Shown here: positions 26,110 to 34,736 of the stretch, piece by piece
Layout: every line of letters begins with the position of its first letter
Position numbering within the stretch: position 1 is the first letter of the stretch
DNA from: Mycolicibacterium brisbanense
GTDB taxonomy: Bacteria > Actinomycetota > Actinomycetes > Mycobacteriales > Mycobacteriaceae
DNA length: 64,000 nucleotides
Reading direction: 5' to 3'
NCBI RefSeq assembly: GCF_001570425.1
Contig: NZ_BCSX01000054.1
Span: forward strand, 1-64,000
Notes under the pieces: model-generated
Database searches by the model: none
Seen by the model: only the letters and a program-made list of their open reading frames with translations
What the model was told of the DNA's origin: nothing
Translations under genes and position numbers: made by a program

Positions 26110-26810
26110 TGACCGAAAAAACGGCCTTGACGCAGGACACGAGGCCGGTGCGACGCAAGGCGTCGCGGGCAGCCGGCCCGGCGGGTGAGGCGGCCACGAC
26201 GACCACCGAGGTGCGCGTCGAACCGGCCATCGCCGCGGTGCGTGCGAAACCGGCGACGAAGATGACGAAGATGAAGCCGCCGCCCCGGCGGCGCGCGAAC
26301 AGCAGGCTCGTCGTGAGCGTCGCCGGTGCCGTGCTGGCAGGTGCGACCGGCGCGGTGGGCGGGCTGACGTACGTCATGCTCGGTGAGCAACGTGCCGCCG
26401 AGGCTGAGCAGGCCCGTGAGGGACGGTTCGTCGACACGGCCACACAGACCGTGGTGAACATGTTCAGCTACACCCAGGACACCATCGACGAGAGCGTGAA
26501 CCGCTTCATCGACGGCACCAGCGGGCCGCTGCGCGACATGATGAGCCAGGGCAACAATGCCGACAATCTCAAGGCGCTGTTCCGCGACACCAAGGCCAGT
26601 TCCGAGACCGTGGTCAGCGGAGCGGCTCTGGAGAAGATCGACAACATCGCCAACAACGCCTCGGTGCTGGTGTCCGTCCGGGTGACCGTCACCGACCCCG
26701 ACGGCGTCAACGCGCCGTCGAAGCCGTACCGCATGCGGGTCGTCGTGCACGAGGACGACAACGGCCACATGACGGGATACGACCTCAAGTACCCCGACGG
26801 GGGTAACTGA
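26109..26810 (+). CDS. Mce-associated membrane protein (Mas4A/Mam4A)
   Basis: 233 residues, homologous in position to Rv3493c. A basic, Lys/Arg/Ala-rich cytoplasmic N terminus (about 1-65) precedes one membrane segment, LVVSVAGAVLAGATGAVGGLTYVML. The extracytoplasmic part has the SnoaL/NTF2-like pattern of Mce-associated proteins (TVVNMFSYTQDTIDESVNRF, YRMRVVVHEDDNGHMTGYDL). These proteins stabilise Mce transporters. The ATG at 26109 overlaps the mce4F stop by one base; a TTG at 26106 is possible. Confidence 0.9.
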   Translation: MTEKTALTQDTRPVRRKASRAAGPAGEAATTTTEVRVEPAIAAVRAKPATKMTKMKPPPRRRANSRLVVSVAGAVLAGATGAVGGLTYVMLGEQRAAEAEQAREGRFVDTATQTVVNMFSYTQDTIDESVNRFIDGTSGPLRDMMSQGNNADNLKALFRDTKASSETVVSGAALEKIDNIANNASVLVSVRVTVTDPDGVNAPSKPYRMRVVVHEDDNGHMTGYDLKYPDGGN

Positions 26811-27292
26811 TGAACCGCATCGTCGGCGTCGTCGTCGGGCTGCTTGCGGTCGCCTTTGTGGCGCTGTCCGGGGCGGGCGGCGTGCTGTACTGGAACCGCG
26901 TCGAGCAGCACGGCGAGCAGCAGACCCGGGCGGAGCTGCCGGGCTTGGCCGCCACCCAGGTGCCGCAGATCCTCGGCTTCGACTACCAGACCATCCTGGA
27001 TACCCGGACGAAGGCCTACCAGTTGATGACGCCCACGTTCCGCAGCCAGTACGAGGACGACACCACCAAGAACGTCATCCCACAGGCGCACGACCGGCAG
27101 CTGATCAGCCAGGTCAATGTCGTTGGCGCGGGAATGCTTGACGCGCAACGTAATTCGGGTTCGGTATTGGTCTTCATGAACCGCGTGCTCACCGACAAGA
27201 GCAAGCAGTCCCTCTATGACGGCTCACGGCTGAAGGTCGACTACCGCAAGGTGGACGGCAAGTGGCTGATCGACGGGATGAAGCCGATCTAG
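26810..27292 (+). CDS. Mce-associated membrane protein (Mas4B/Mam4B)
   Basis: 160 residues, last gene of mce4, positionally Rv3492c. A single N-terminal membrane segment, IVGVVVGLLAVAFVALSGAGGVLYW, is followed by an extracytoplasmic NTF2-like domain (TQVPQILGFDYQTI, VLVFMNRVLTDKSK, YRKVDGKWLIDGMKPI). The start shares one base with the previous stop. Only four bases separate its end from the convergent otsA stop, and no terminator is visible in that gap. Confidence 0.9.
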   Translation: MNRIVGVVVGLLAVAFVALSGAGGVLYWNRVEQHGEQQTRAELPGLAATQVPQILGFDYQTILDTRTKAYQLMTPTFRSQYEDDTTKNVIPQAHDRQLISQVNVVGAGMLDAQRNSGSVLVFMNRVLTDKSKQSLYDGSRLKVDYRKVDGKWLIDGMKPI

Positions 27293-27296
27293 CGCG

Positions 27297-28766
<1,470 letters not shown>

Positions 28767-28931
28767 TTACGCCTCGATTTTCGACGGTCCAATGCCGAGC
28801 ATGGAAAGGAACATCCGACATTCGTCGGCATCCGTCGCGTACGTGGCGACCACCCGTCTGGCCTGGCTGGCAGTGCTATCGGCCAACGGTTCCACGTCGT
28901 CGATATCGGTGGGGTCAGTTTTTGCAGACAT
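28767..28931 (-). CDS. Conserved-looking 54-residue protein upstream of otsA
   Basis: A short frame from ATG at 28931 to TAA at 28767-28769, immediately abutting the otsA ATG. The product, MSAKTDPTDIDDVEPLADST then ASQARRVVATYATDADECRMFLSMLG and ending PSKIEA, is acidic at the N terminus and has a helical, single-Cys C-terminal half. The zero-base spacing implies co-translation with otsA and argues that the frame is real. No domain is recognised and the ribosome site is weak. It may be a regulator of OtsA; that is speculation. Confidence 0.65.
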   Translation of the reverse strand: MSAKTDPTDIDDVEPLADSTASQARRVVATYATDADECRMFLSMLGIGPSKIEA

Positions 28932-28978
28932 ACAGCAACTCTAGGCGACCGGGCGGTGCCCGGTCGCCACAGCGGCCG

Positions 28979-29368
28979 TCAGCCGATGGAACCGGTGACG
29001 GTCGGGCTGCTGCCGACGGTCGATTCGGGGATCGGCTGCGGGCCCTCCGACTGCTGTTCCTCGGACAGGCCGATGCACTCACCGGAGTTGGCGCCGGTGC
29101 ACGGGATGGAGCCGCCGCCACCGGGTACGTCGACCGACGGCAGCGTCGGATTGTCCGGGGTCTCCGCGATCGGCGAGCCGGAATTGGGGACGGTGTGCGG
29201 AACACACATGCCCGTGTAGAGGTCTTCCTCTTCACCGGCGACACAGGCCACAGCGGGCGCGGGCGACATGGGGAGGGCGGCAACGGCAATTGCCGGAGCA
29301 GCGACCGCAGCGACGGCGAACCCGCCGGCCAGGATCAAACGTCGCATCGGGAACGGGAAGGTCGCCAT
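28979..29368 (-). CDS. Secreted four-cysteine protein, paralog 1 of 3
   Basis: 129 residues. The signal peptide is RRLILAGGFAVAAVAAPAIAVAAL. The mature part carries CVAGEEEDLYTGMCVPHTVPN and IPCTGANSGECIGLSEEQQ, four Cys that could form two disulfides, and ends in GSSPTVTGSIG. That tail is identical to paralog 3. Very acidic, no catalytic motif. The ATG at 29368 follows an AGAAAG ribosome site. Three related genes stand in tandem on this strand upstream of the otsA unit, clearly by duplication. Function unknown. Confidence 0.82.
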   Translation of the reverse strand: MATFPFPMRRLILAGGFAVAAVAAPAIAVAALPMSPAPAVACVAGEEEDLYTGMCVPHTVPNSGSPIAETPDNPTLPSVDVPGGGGSIPCTGANSGECIGLSEEQQSEGPQPIPESTVGSSPTVTGSIG

Positions 29369-29468
29369 CGTCACGCTTTCTGTAGTTATTCGACTGCTTG
29401 TCGGTGGATTCTATGAAAGCTGAGAGCAATCTGCATCGGTTCTGCGTGTTGTCTGGCAGCGTTCCGGG

Positions 29469-29780
29469 CTAGGGACTCGCGCTGATGGTCGAGCGGGGCA
29501 CCACCGCCGGCCCCTCGGCCTCGGCGTCCTCGGCCAGTCCGATGCACTGACCCGAGTCGCGGCCGGTGCACGGCACGCCGTCGATCTCCGGGATGTCCGG
29601 ATTGCCCGGGATGGCGGTGAACGGTGACGTGGTGTTCGGCGCCATGAACGGCGTGCACACGGTCGTATAGACGTCCTCTTCCTCGCCCGCTGTGCACGAT
29701 GCGTGCGCAGCGGGAGCGAGCAGCGTCGAACCGGCGATGGCCACCGCACAACCGGCGACCAGAGTCAGGCGTGGGATCAC
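29469..29780 (-). CDS. Secreted four-cysteine protein, paralog 2 of 3
   Basis: 103 residues, the shortest and most divergent of the three. The signal peptide is RLTLVAGCAVAIAGSTLLAPAAHA, and the mature protein starts at SCTAGEEEDVYTTVCTPF, followed by VPCTGRDSGQCIGLAED. The conserved four Cys and the acidic EEED/CTGxxSGxCIGL core are kept, but the GSSPTVTGSIG tail is lost. The only suitable start is GTG at 29780, and that codon lies in the stem of an 11-bp hairpin, so expression may be poor or controlled by the structure. Confidence 0.75.
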   Translation of the reverse strand: MIPRLTLVAGCAVAIAGSTLLAPAAHASCTAGEEEDVYTTVCTPFMAPNTTSPFTAIPGNPDIPEIDGVPCTGRDSGQCIGLAEDAEAEGPAVVPRSTISASP

Positions 29781-29806
29781 GCCCAGCAGCTTATGGCTGC
29801 TGGGCG
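29780..29806. terminator. 11-bp perfect hairpin at the start of paralog 2
   Basis: CGCCCAGCAGC (29780-29790) pairs with GCTGCTGGGCG (29796-29806) around TTATG. On the minus strand it begins 31 bases past the paralog 3 stop, suiting a terminator, but its end includes the first base of the paralog 2 GTG. It could therefore act as an attenuator or translation block. Confidence 0.65.
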
Positions 29807-29837
29807 TTTCCTGGGTGAGGTCTGCGGATCCGCTGTG

Positions 29838-30194
29838 TCAGCCGATGGAACCGGTGACGGTCGGGCTGCTGCCCACGGTCGACTGTGGAACCGGTTGCGG
29901 CCCCTGCGCCTGCTGCTCCTCGGACAGGCCGATGCACTGGCCGGAATTGCCACCGGTGCAAGGGATCCCGTCGATCTGCGGCAGCTGGTCGGGCGCCGAG
30001 TTGATCGACGGGGTGTTCGGTGCGATGTCCGATGTGCACATCCCGGTGAAGAGGTCCTCGGACTCGCCGCTGGGGCAGTCCGCGAGCGCGGTGGCCGGCA
30101 GGGTGAATGCGGTCAGCGCTGGCGCGCCGACGATTGCCAGCGCAAGTCCGCCCGCCACGATGAACCGGCGTGCTGAAAGCTGGGAAATGGCCAT
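29838..30194 (-). CDS. Secreted four-cysteine protein, paralog 3 of 3
   Basis: 118 residues. Signal peptide RRFIVAGGLALAIVGAPALTA; the mature part carries DCPSGESEDLFTGMCTSD, IPCTGGNSGQCIGLSEEQQ and the same GSSPTVTGSIG ending as paralog 1. The start ATG follows AGAAAGC, the same leader as paralog 1. A small hairpin with a TTATG loop (GCGATGG/CCATCGC, 30243-30261) lies 49 bases upstream. It heads the tandem trio and is separated by 266 bases from the divergent crotonase gene. Function unknown. Confidence 0.82.
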   Translation of the reverse strand: MAISQLSARRFIVAGGLALAIVGAPALTAFTLPATALADCPSGESEDLFTGMCTSDIAPNTPSINSAPDQLPQIDGIPCTGGNSGQCIGLSEEQQAQGPQPVPQSTVGSSPTVTGSIG

Positions 30195-30460
30195 GAGTCA
30201 TGCTTTCTCTAGAGTGCTGACCAGTTTGCTGACTGCACGGTTGCGATGGTTATGCCATCGCTGGCCACGATGTCGTCTGGTGCTGCACAGATTACGCGTA
30301 AACCGCGAAATGCGCTGCAGGATCGGGGGTGTCGACGCGTGCCGGGGGTCAGCCTGTGAGTCCACTGCCAAGGTGCTGTAGGACCGGCAGCGGAAGCTGT
30401 GCGTGATACACGTAGTGTGCAGTTTGTTACGTGCCGGCCCGCTCGACAAGGTGGTTCTCG

Positions 30461-31372
30461 ATGGTCAGTTCCGACGACGGCTCCACGCGCCAGGTGAACT
30501 ACGAAACTCTGGACGACGGCCGTATCGCGCGGATCTGGCTCAACCGGCCTGCGGCGCAGAACGCCCAGACCCGGACGCTGCTCGTGCAATTGGACGAGGC
30601 ATTCACCCGGGCTGAGGCCGACGACGCCGTCCGGGTGGTGATCTTGGCCGCCCGCGGCAAGAACTTCTCGGCCGGCCACGATCTGGGCTCGGAGGAGGCG
30701 CTCGCCGAACGCCAACCGGGTCCGGGCCAGCATCCGACCTTCAGTTCCCACGGCGCCACCGCGGCGGGTGTCGCCGAGCGGACCTATCTGCAGGAGTGGC
30801 ACTTTTACTTCGAGAACACCCGGCGCTGGCGCGATCTGCGCAAGATCACCATTGCCCAGGTGCAGGGCAACGCGATCTCGGCCGGCCTGATGCTGATCTG
30901 GGCATGCGATCTGATCGTGGCGGCCGACGACGCCAAGTTCAGCGACGTCGTGGGCGTCCGGATGGGCATGCCCGGTGTCGAATACTATGCCCATCCTTGG
31001 GAATTCGGGCCTCGCAAAGCCAAAGAGCTTCTGCTGACCGGTGATTCGATCGACGCTGAGGATGCCTACCGACTCGGCATGGTGTCGAAGATCTTCCCGC
31101 GCGATGAACTCGAGGACAAGACACTGGAATTCGCGCGCCGCATCGCCGAGCGGCCCACCATGGCGGCACTGTTGATCAAGGATTCGGTCAATGCGGCCAG
31201 CGACGCTATGGGATTCGCCGAGGCGTTGCGGCACGCCTTCCACATCCATGAACTCGGCCATGCGCACTGGGCGGCGGCCAACGAGAACCGGTTCCCGGTG
31301 GGCATGCCGCCCGATGTTCCGGATTGGCGCACATTGGGGGCCCCGAAGCCGGCCCGGCGTGATACACCTTGA
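30461..31372 (+). CDS. Enoyl-CoA hydratase/isomerase family protein
   Basis: 303 residues, longer than the 260 usual for crotonases. IARIWLNRPAAQNAQTRTLL and ILAARGKNFSAGHDLGSEEA form the CoA site and first oxyanion loop; an insertion (QPGPGQHPTFSSHGATAAG, WHFYFENTRRWRDLRK) follows. VQGNAISAGLMLIWACDL is the second oxyanion loop, where Ser-Ala-Gly-Leu replaces the Gly-Gly-x-Glu of hydratases, so the hydratase glutamate is missing. That points to an isomerase, hydrolase or other crotonase chemistry. The ATG at 30461 was chosen; no good ribosome site. An SDR gene follows after 40 bases. Confidence 0.85.
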   Translation: MVSSDDGSTRQVNYETLDDGRIARIWLNRPAAQNAQTRTLLVQLDEAFTRAEADDAVRVVILAARGKNFSAGHDLGSEEALAERQPGPGQHPTFSSHGATAAGVAERTYLQEWHFYFENTRRWRDLRKITIAQVQGNAISAGLMLIWACDLIVAADDAKFSDVVGVRMGMPGVEYYAHPWEFGPRKAKELLLTGDSIDAEDAYRLGMVSKIFPRDELEDKTLEFARRIAERPTMAALLIKDSVNAASDAMGFAEALRHAFHIHELGHAHWAAANENRFPVGMPPDVPDWRTLGAPKPARRDTP

Positions 31373-31378
31373 CGCAAC

Positions 31379-31392
31379 AAGAACGTGTTCCA
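31379..31392. promoter_or_regulatory. KstR-like site before an SDR gene
   Basis: AAGAACGTGTTCCA matches TnnAACnnGTTnnA except at the first base, and its core GAACGTGTTC is a perfect palindrome. It lies in the 40-base gap between the crotonase and the SDR gene, 20 bases before the SDR start. Weaker evidence than the three boxes at fadD19, fadE26 and mce4. Confidence 0.45.
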
Positions 31393-31412
31393 CTTTTTAA
31401 GGGGTCGCAGCA

Positions 31413-32249
31413 GTGCAGCTGTCGTTGGCGGATCGGACATATCTGGTAACTGGCGGCGGTAGCGGCATCGGCAAGGGTGCCGCCGCCGCGATCGTCGCCT
31501 CCGGCGGTAACGCCGTGCTCGTGGGCCGCAATGCTGACAAGCTCAGCGCCGCGGCGGATGAGATCGCCGCGCAAGGCCCCGGTTCGGTGCGGTACGAGCC
31601 CGCCGACGTGACCAGCGAGGACGAGGTCAGCCGCGCCGTCGATGCGGCCACTGCCTGGCACGGCCGGTTGCACGGCGTCGTGCACAGCGCGGGTGGGTCG
31701 GAGACCATCGGGCCCATCACCCAGATCGACTCCGAGCTGTGGCGGCGCACCATCGATTTGAACGTCAACGGCACGATGTACCTGCTCAAGCATGCCGGTC
31801 GCGAGCTGGTGCGCGGCGGTGGCGGATCGTTCGTCGGGATCTCGTCGATCGCCTCGAGCAACACCCACCGGTGGTTCGGCGCGTACGGCGTGAGCAAGGC
31901 CGCGCTCGACCACCTGCTCAAGCTGGCTGCCGACGAGCTCGGGCCATCATGGGTGCGCGTCAACAGCATCCGGCCCGGGCTGACCCGCACCGACATGGTC
32001 GGACCGGTGTTCGAACTTCCTGCCGCGCGCGACGATTACCAGAAGTGCACGCCGTTGCCGCGCTTCGGCGAGGTCGAGGACATCGCCAACCTGGCGGTGT
32101 TCCTGCTCAGCGATGCGTCGGGCTGGATCACCGGGCAGGCCATCAACGTCGACGGCGGTCACGGGCTGCGCCGTGGCCCCGACATCTCCGCGATGCTGGA
32201 GCCACTCTTCGGCGCCGACGGGCTGCGCGGCGTGGTGGCCGCCGAATAG
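31413..32249 (+). CDS. Short-chain dehydrogenase/reductase
   Basis: 278 residues, classical SDR. YLVTGGGSGIGKGAA is the nucleotide-binding turn, HSAGG replaces the usual NNAG, ISSIAS supplies the catalytic Ser and YGVSKAALDHL the Tyr-x3-Lys. ITGQAINVDGGHGLRRG is the C-terminal signature. Substrate unknown; the KstR-like site upstream and the crotonase before it suggest acyl-CoA or steroid oxidation. The start is GTG at 31413. Its 3' end faces a palindromic terminator (32258-32311). Confidence 0.85.
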   Translation: MQLSLADRTYLVTGGGSGIGKGAAAAIVASGGNAVLVGRNADKLSAAADEIAAQGPGSVRYEPADVTSEDEVSRAVDAATAWHGRLHGVVHSAGGSETIGPITQIDSELWRRTIDLNVNGTMYLLKHAGRELVRGGGGSFVGISSIASSNTHRWFGAYGVSKAALDHLLKLAADELGPSWVRVNSIRPGLTRTDMVGPVFELPAARDDYQKCTPLPRFGEVEDIANLAVFLLSDASGWITGQAINVDGGHGLRRGPDISAMLEPLFGADGLRGVVAAE

Positions 32250-32257
32250 ATCTGCAG

Positions 32258-32311
32258 CCTGTGCCGAGGATCTCGGTCACCATGTGGCTGCGATCCTCGG
32301 CGCTGTGGTGT
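32258..32311. repeat. 54-bp direct repeat, left copy, with terminator-like palindrome
   Basis: This 54-base sequence recurs at 33317-33370 with a single difference (C at 32272, T at 33331). It includes GCCGAGGATC (32263-32272) and GATCCTCGGC (32292-32301) as perfect arms of a 10-bp stem. It lies between the SDR gene and the convergent AbiEi/DUF559 gene, and shares its arms with 2494-2534. Confidence 0.85.
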
Positions 32312-32318
32312 GACCGGG

Positions 32319-33251
32319 TCAGGCCGCCAGGTCTAGGCACGTGAACTCGCATCCCGGCCTGCAGGTACGCCCGCCGACGGGAATACCGTGCCGGCGCATC
32401 ACCTGCGCGATCTTCGCTGCTGTGCGGCACGGCCGTTCGAAAACCTGGTGGTAGGAGAGCCGGACGGTCGACCGGCCGTCGACCGCGGCGTCGAGATCAC
32501 GTTCGAAATCCCGGTTTCTTGCAGCCGCCGAGTCGTGGAACATGCGGCCGTCGAGTTCGACCACGAGCCGACCGTATTCGTTGTCGCGGTAGCACACGCC
32601 CACCGACGAACTCGAACGCATCTGGCGGCTGGCCGTGGGCAGCCCGTGTGCCCGTTCGACGCGAGCCAGGTATCCATGTTCGAGGACCGAGCAGGTGCCC
32701 TCGGCAATGTCGAGGAGTACCGCCCGCAGCCAGCGGCGACGACGCACCCTCTGTCGGTTGTCGAGAATCCGCAGCAGGCGTTGCGCTGTGGTGCGCCGCG
32801 ACTGGCAGGCGTCGGCCAGCACCGCGATGGCCTCGAAATCAGACCTGGCGCAGCACGCAACGTCGAGTACTGCGTCGTCGTAACGCATCCTGGGCGGTCC
32901 GACGTTCCAGAGCACCCGCTCCTCGAAATGCGCGAGATGGTGAATGCGGACGCCGGCCGGCTCGGCCAGCATGGCCCGCTGTCGAGCGACGGCCACGTGG
33001 ATCAGCGGACCTTCGTCCGCCAACGCCGATTGCAGGCACAACGCCGCCGGCGACGCGTAAAGCACTGCAGCCCAGGCCCGTTGCAGCCAGGTCAGTGGCC
33101 CGGTGTGGTCCACATACACGCCGTCGTGGACCCGCGCCCACTCATTCCGTCGGAGCAACCGGCGGATATCGTGCTGCTGCAATCCGAAATCGAGAGCTTG
33201 CCGACGCGATATGACACCTTCCTGCTGCCGGAGCGTCTGGCCGATGTCCAT
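32319..33251 (-). CDS. AbiEi-like winged-helix protein with DUF559-type nuclease-like C terminus
   Basis: 310 residues. The N terminus (GVISRRQALDFGLQQHDIRR, EWARVHDGVYV) is the AbiEi antitoxin-type winged helix. The C terminus has YGRLVVELDGRMFHDS, RNRDFERDLDA and a PD-(D/E)xK-like pattern as in DUF559/Vsr-type endonucleases. In mycobacteria such genes occur as scattered solitary copies; no AbiEii toxin partner is adjacent here. The ATG at 33251 fits the family start (MDIGQTLRQQEGV). The gene lies inside a duplicated 54-bp palindrome between two convergent genes, indicating insertion. Function unknown. Confidence 0.8.
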   Translation of the reverse strand: MDIGQTLRQQEGVISRRQALDFGLQQHDIRRLLRRNEWARVHDGVYVDHTGPLTWLQRAWAAVLYASPAALCLQSALADEGPLIHVAVARQRAMLAEPAGVRIHHLAHFEERVLWNVGPPRMRYDDAVLDVACCARSDFEAIAVLADACQSRRTTAQRLLRILDNRQRVRRRRWLRAVLLDIAEGTCSVLEHGYLARVERAHGLPTASRQMRSSSSVGVCYRDNEYGRLVVELDGRMFHDSAAARNRDFERDLDAAVDGRSTVRLSYHQVFERPCRTAAKIAQVMRRHGIPVGGRTCRPGCEFTCLDLAA

Positions 33252-33316
33252 GGCATCGATGGTCGCCGACCGCCACGACGCCGACCAGACCCAATCCGCA
33301 GTCTGTGGATAAACCA

Positions 33317-33370
33317 CCTGTGCCGAGGATTTCGGTCACCATGTGGCTGCGATCCTCGGCGCTGTGGTGT
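33317..33370. repeat. 54-bp direct repeat, right copy
   Basis: 53 of 54 bases match 32258-32311. Its palindrome arms are 33322-33331 and 33351-33360, with one mismatch at 33331. The copy ends on the last base of the following dehydrogenase stop codon (read on the minus strand), so it serves as that gene's terminator. A lone TTATCCACA (minus strand, 33304-33312) lies just outside it. Confidence 0.85.
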
Positions 33371-34260
33371 CAATCAGCCGGATGATCGGCGCCGGACTCC
33401 CAGGCACTGAGTGCACCCACTGCCGCCCAATCCAGGTCGGCGCCGCCCGTGGCCAGCAGGGTCAGGAAGCGGTCGCGCAACAGGCTGGCCACCGGCAGTG
33501 GCACCTGCAACGCCTCGCCCGCGCTGAGCGCCAATTTGACGTCTTTGAGTCCCAGGCTTGCGGCGAAACCGGGCGGGGTGAACTCGCCGCGCGCCAGCAG
33601 CCCGCCGTAGGTCCGGTACACCGGGGCGTCGAACAGCGTGGAGGTCAAGAGCTCCAGGTACTGCTGCTTGTCGACGCCGGCCTTGGCGACCAGCGCCATG
33701 GCCTCGCCGACGGATTCGATGACCGAGGCGATCAGGAAGTTGCCGCTGATCTTCACCAGGTTGGCGGCCCTGGGTTCTTCGCCGAGCACGAAGGTGCGCT
33801 GCCCGATCGCGTCGAAAATCGGGCCCATCGCCTCGACGACTGAGGGCGCACCGGCCGCGACCACGAACAGCTTGGCCGCGGCAGCGGCCTCGGGTCTGCC
33901 GAATACCGGTGCGCTGACGAACCGCTGGCCTGCTTCCGCATGGCGTGCGGCCAGCTGATCGGCCAGCTCGACGCTGATGGTCGAGCAGGAGATGTGAGTG
34001 GCGCCTGCGGGCAGTGCGGCGAGAATGCCGTTGTCCCCGAAGGTGACCGCGTCTACTGCGGCGTCGTTGGCCAGCATGGTGACGACGGCCTCCGCGTCGC
34101 AGGCCTCGGCGACCGATGTCGCAGGATGTGCGCCCTGGGCGGCCAAGGCGGTCACCTTGTCCGCGGACCTGTTGTATGCCGTCACGGCGTGACCTGCCGT
34201 GAGCAGATTGGCGGCCATCGCCGCGCCCATGTTGCCCAGTCCGATGAATCCGATCCTCAT
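33370..34260 (-). CDS. 3-hydroxyisobutyrate dehydrogenase-family protein
   Basis: 296 residues, beta-hydroxyacid dehydrogenase family. MRIGFIGLGNMGAAMAANLL binds NAD(P), ATHISCSTISVELADQLA and FVSAPVFGRPEAAAA form the substrate loop, and the catalytic lysine is in ANLVKISGNFLIA. FGRPEAA instead of the SGG loop of true 3-hydroxyisobutyrate dehydrogenases groups it with GLYR/imine-reductase-like relatives, so the substrate is uncertain. The start is ATG at 34260; the gene ends inside the right 54-bp repeat. Confidence 0.85.
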   Translation of the reverse strand: MRIGFIGLGNMGAAMAANLLTAGHAVTAYNRSADKVTALAAQGAHPATSVAEACDAEAVVTMLANDAAVDAVTFGDNGILAALPAGATHISCSTISVELADQLAARHAEAGQRFVSAPVFGRPEAAAAAKLFVVAAGAPSVVEAMGPIFDAIGQRTFVLGEEPRAANLVKISGNFLIASVIESVGEAMALVAKAGVDKQQYLELLTSTLFDAPVYRTYGGLLARGEFTPPGFAASLGLKDVKLALSAGEALQVPLPVASLLRDRFLTLLATGGADLDWAAVGALSAWESGADHPAD

Positions 34261-34301
34261 GACTCCACTCTTACCGGGTTAGTTTGGAGTCGGGAGGGCT
34301 C

Positions 34302-34736
34302 ATGAAATTCTCGACGGAAATGCTCCAGATGGGCAACAACACCGGTATCGAGGTTCCTGCCGAGGTGGTGGAGGCGCTCGGTGCGGGCAAGCGTCCGGCT
34401 GTGGTGGTCGATGTCAACGGCTATCGGTACCGCTCGACCGTCGCGCCGATGGGCGGCAAGTACCTCATCCCGTTCAGCGCTGAACGCCGCACGAAGTCCG
34501 GCATCAATGGAGGCGACGCGATCGATGTCGAGCTGACCGTCGACACCGAGCCGCGCGTCGTGGAGGTACCCGAGGACCTGCGGGCCGCGCTCGATGAGTC
34601 GCCCACGGCGGCGAAGCGATGGGAGACCCTGTCCTACAGCACCCAGAAGGGCCACGTCACCGCGGTGACGGGCGCCAAGGCGGCCGAGACCCGGGCCCGT
34701 CGCATCGCGAAAGTCATTGCTGAACTGGAGAGTTGA
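34302..34736 (+). CDS. YdeI/OmpD-associated and DUF1905-type protein
   Basis: 144 residues. Residues 1-90 are a DUF1905 barrel (NTGIEVPAEVVEALGAGKRP, YRYRSTVAPMGGKYLIPFSA) and the C-terminal 50 residues (VPEDLRAALDESPTAAKRWE, YSTQKGHVTAVTGAKAAETRARR) match the YdeI/OmdA bacteriocin-protection module. Its molecular role is not established. The ATG at 34302 has a GGGAGGG ribosome site. It overlaps the convergent coxS-like gene by 23 bases. Confidence 0.82.
   Translation: MKFSTEMLQMGNNTGIEVPAEVVEALGAGKRPAVVVDVNGYRYRSTVAPMGGKYLIPFSAERRTKSGINGGDAIDVELTVDTEPRVVEVPEDLRAALDESPTAAKRWETLSYSTQKGHVTAVTGAKAAETRARRIAKVIAELES

Noticed and set aside
32319..33251. Complete AbiE type IV toxin-antitoxin system
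   Set aside because: Only an AbiEi-like domain is present; no AbiEii nucleotidyltransferase gene lies beside it.
33304..33312. Single TTATCCACA DnaA-box match
   Set aside because: One isolated 9-mer without clustering, AT-rich unwinding region or dnaA/dnaN; not an origin.
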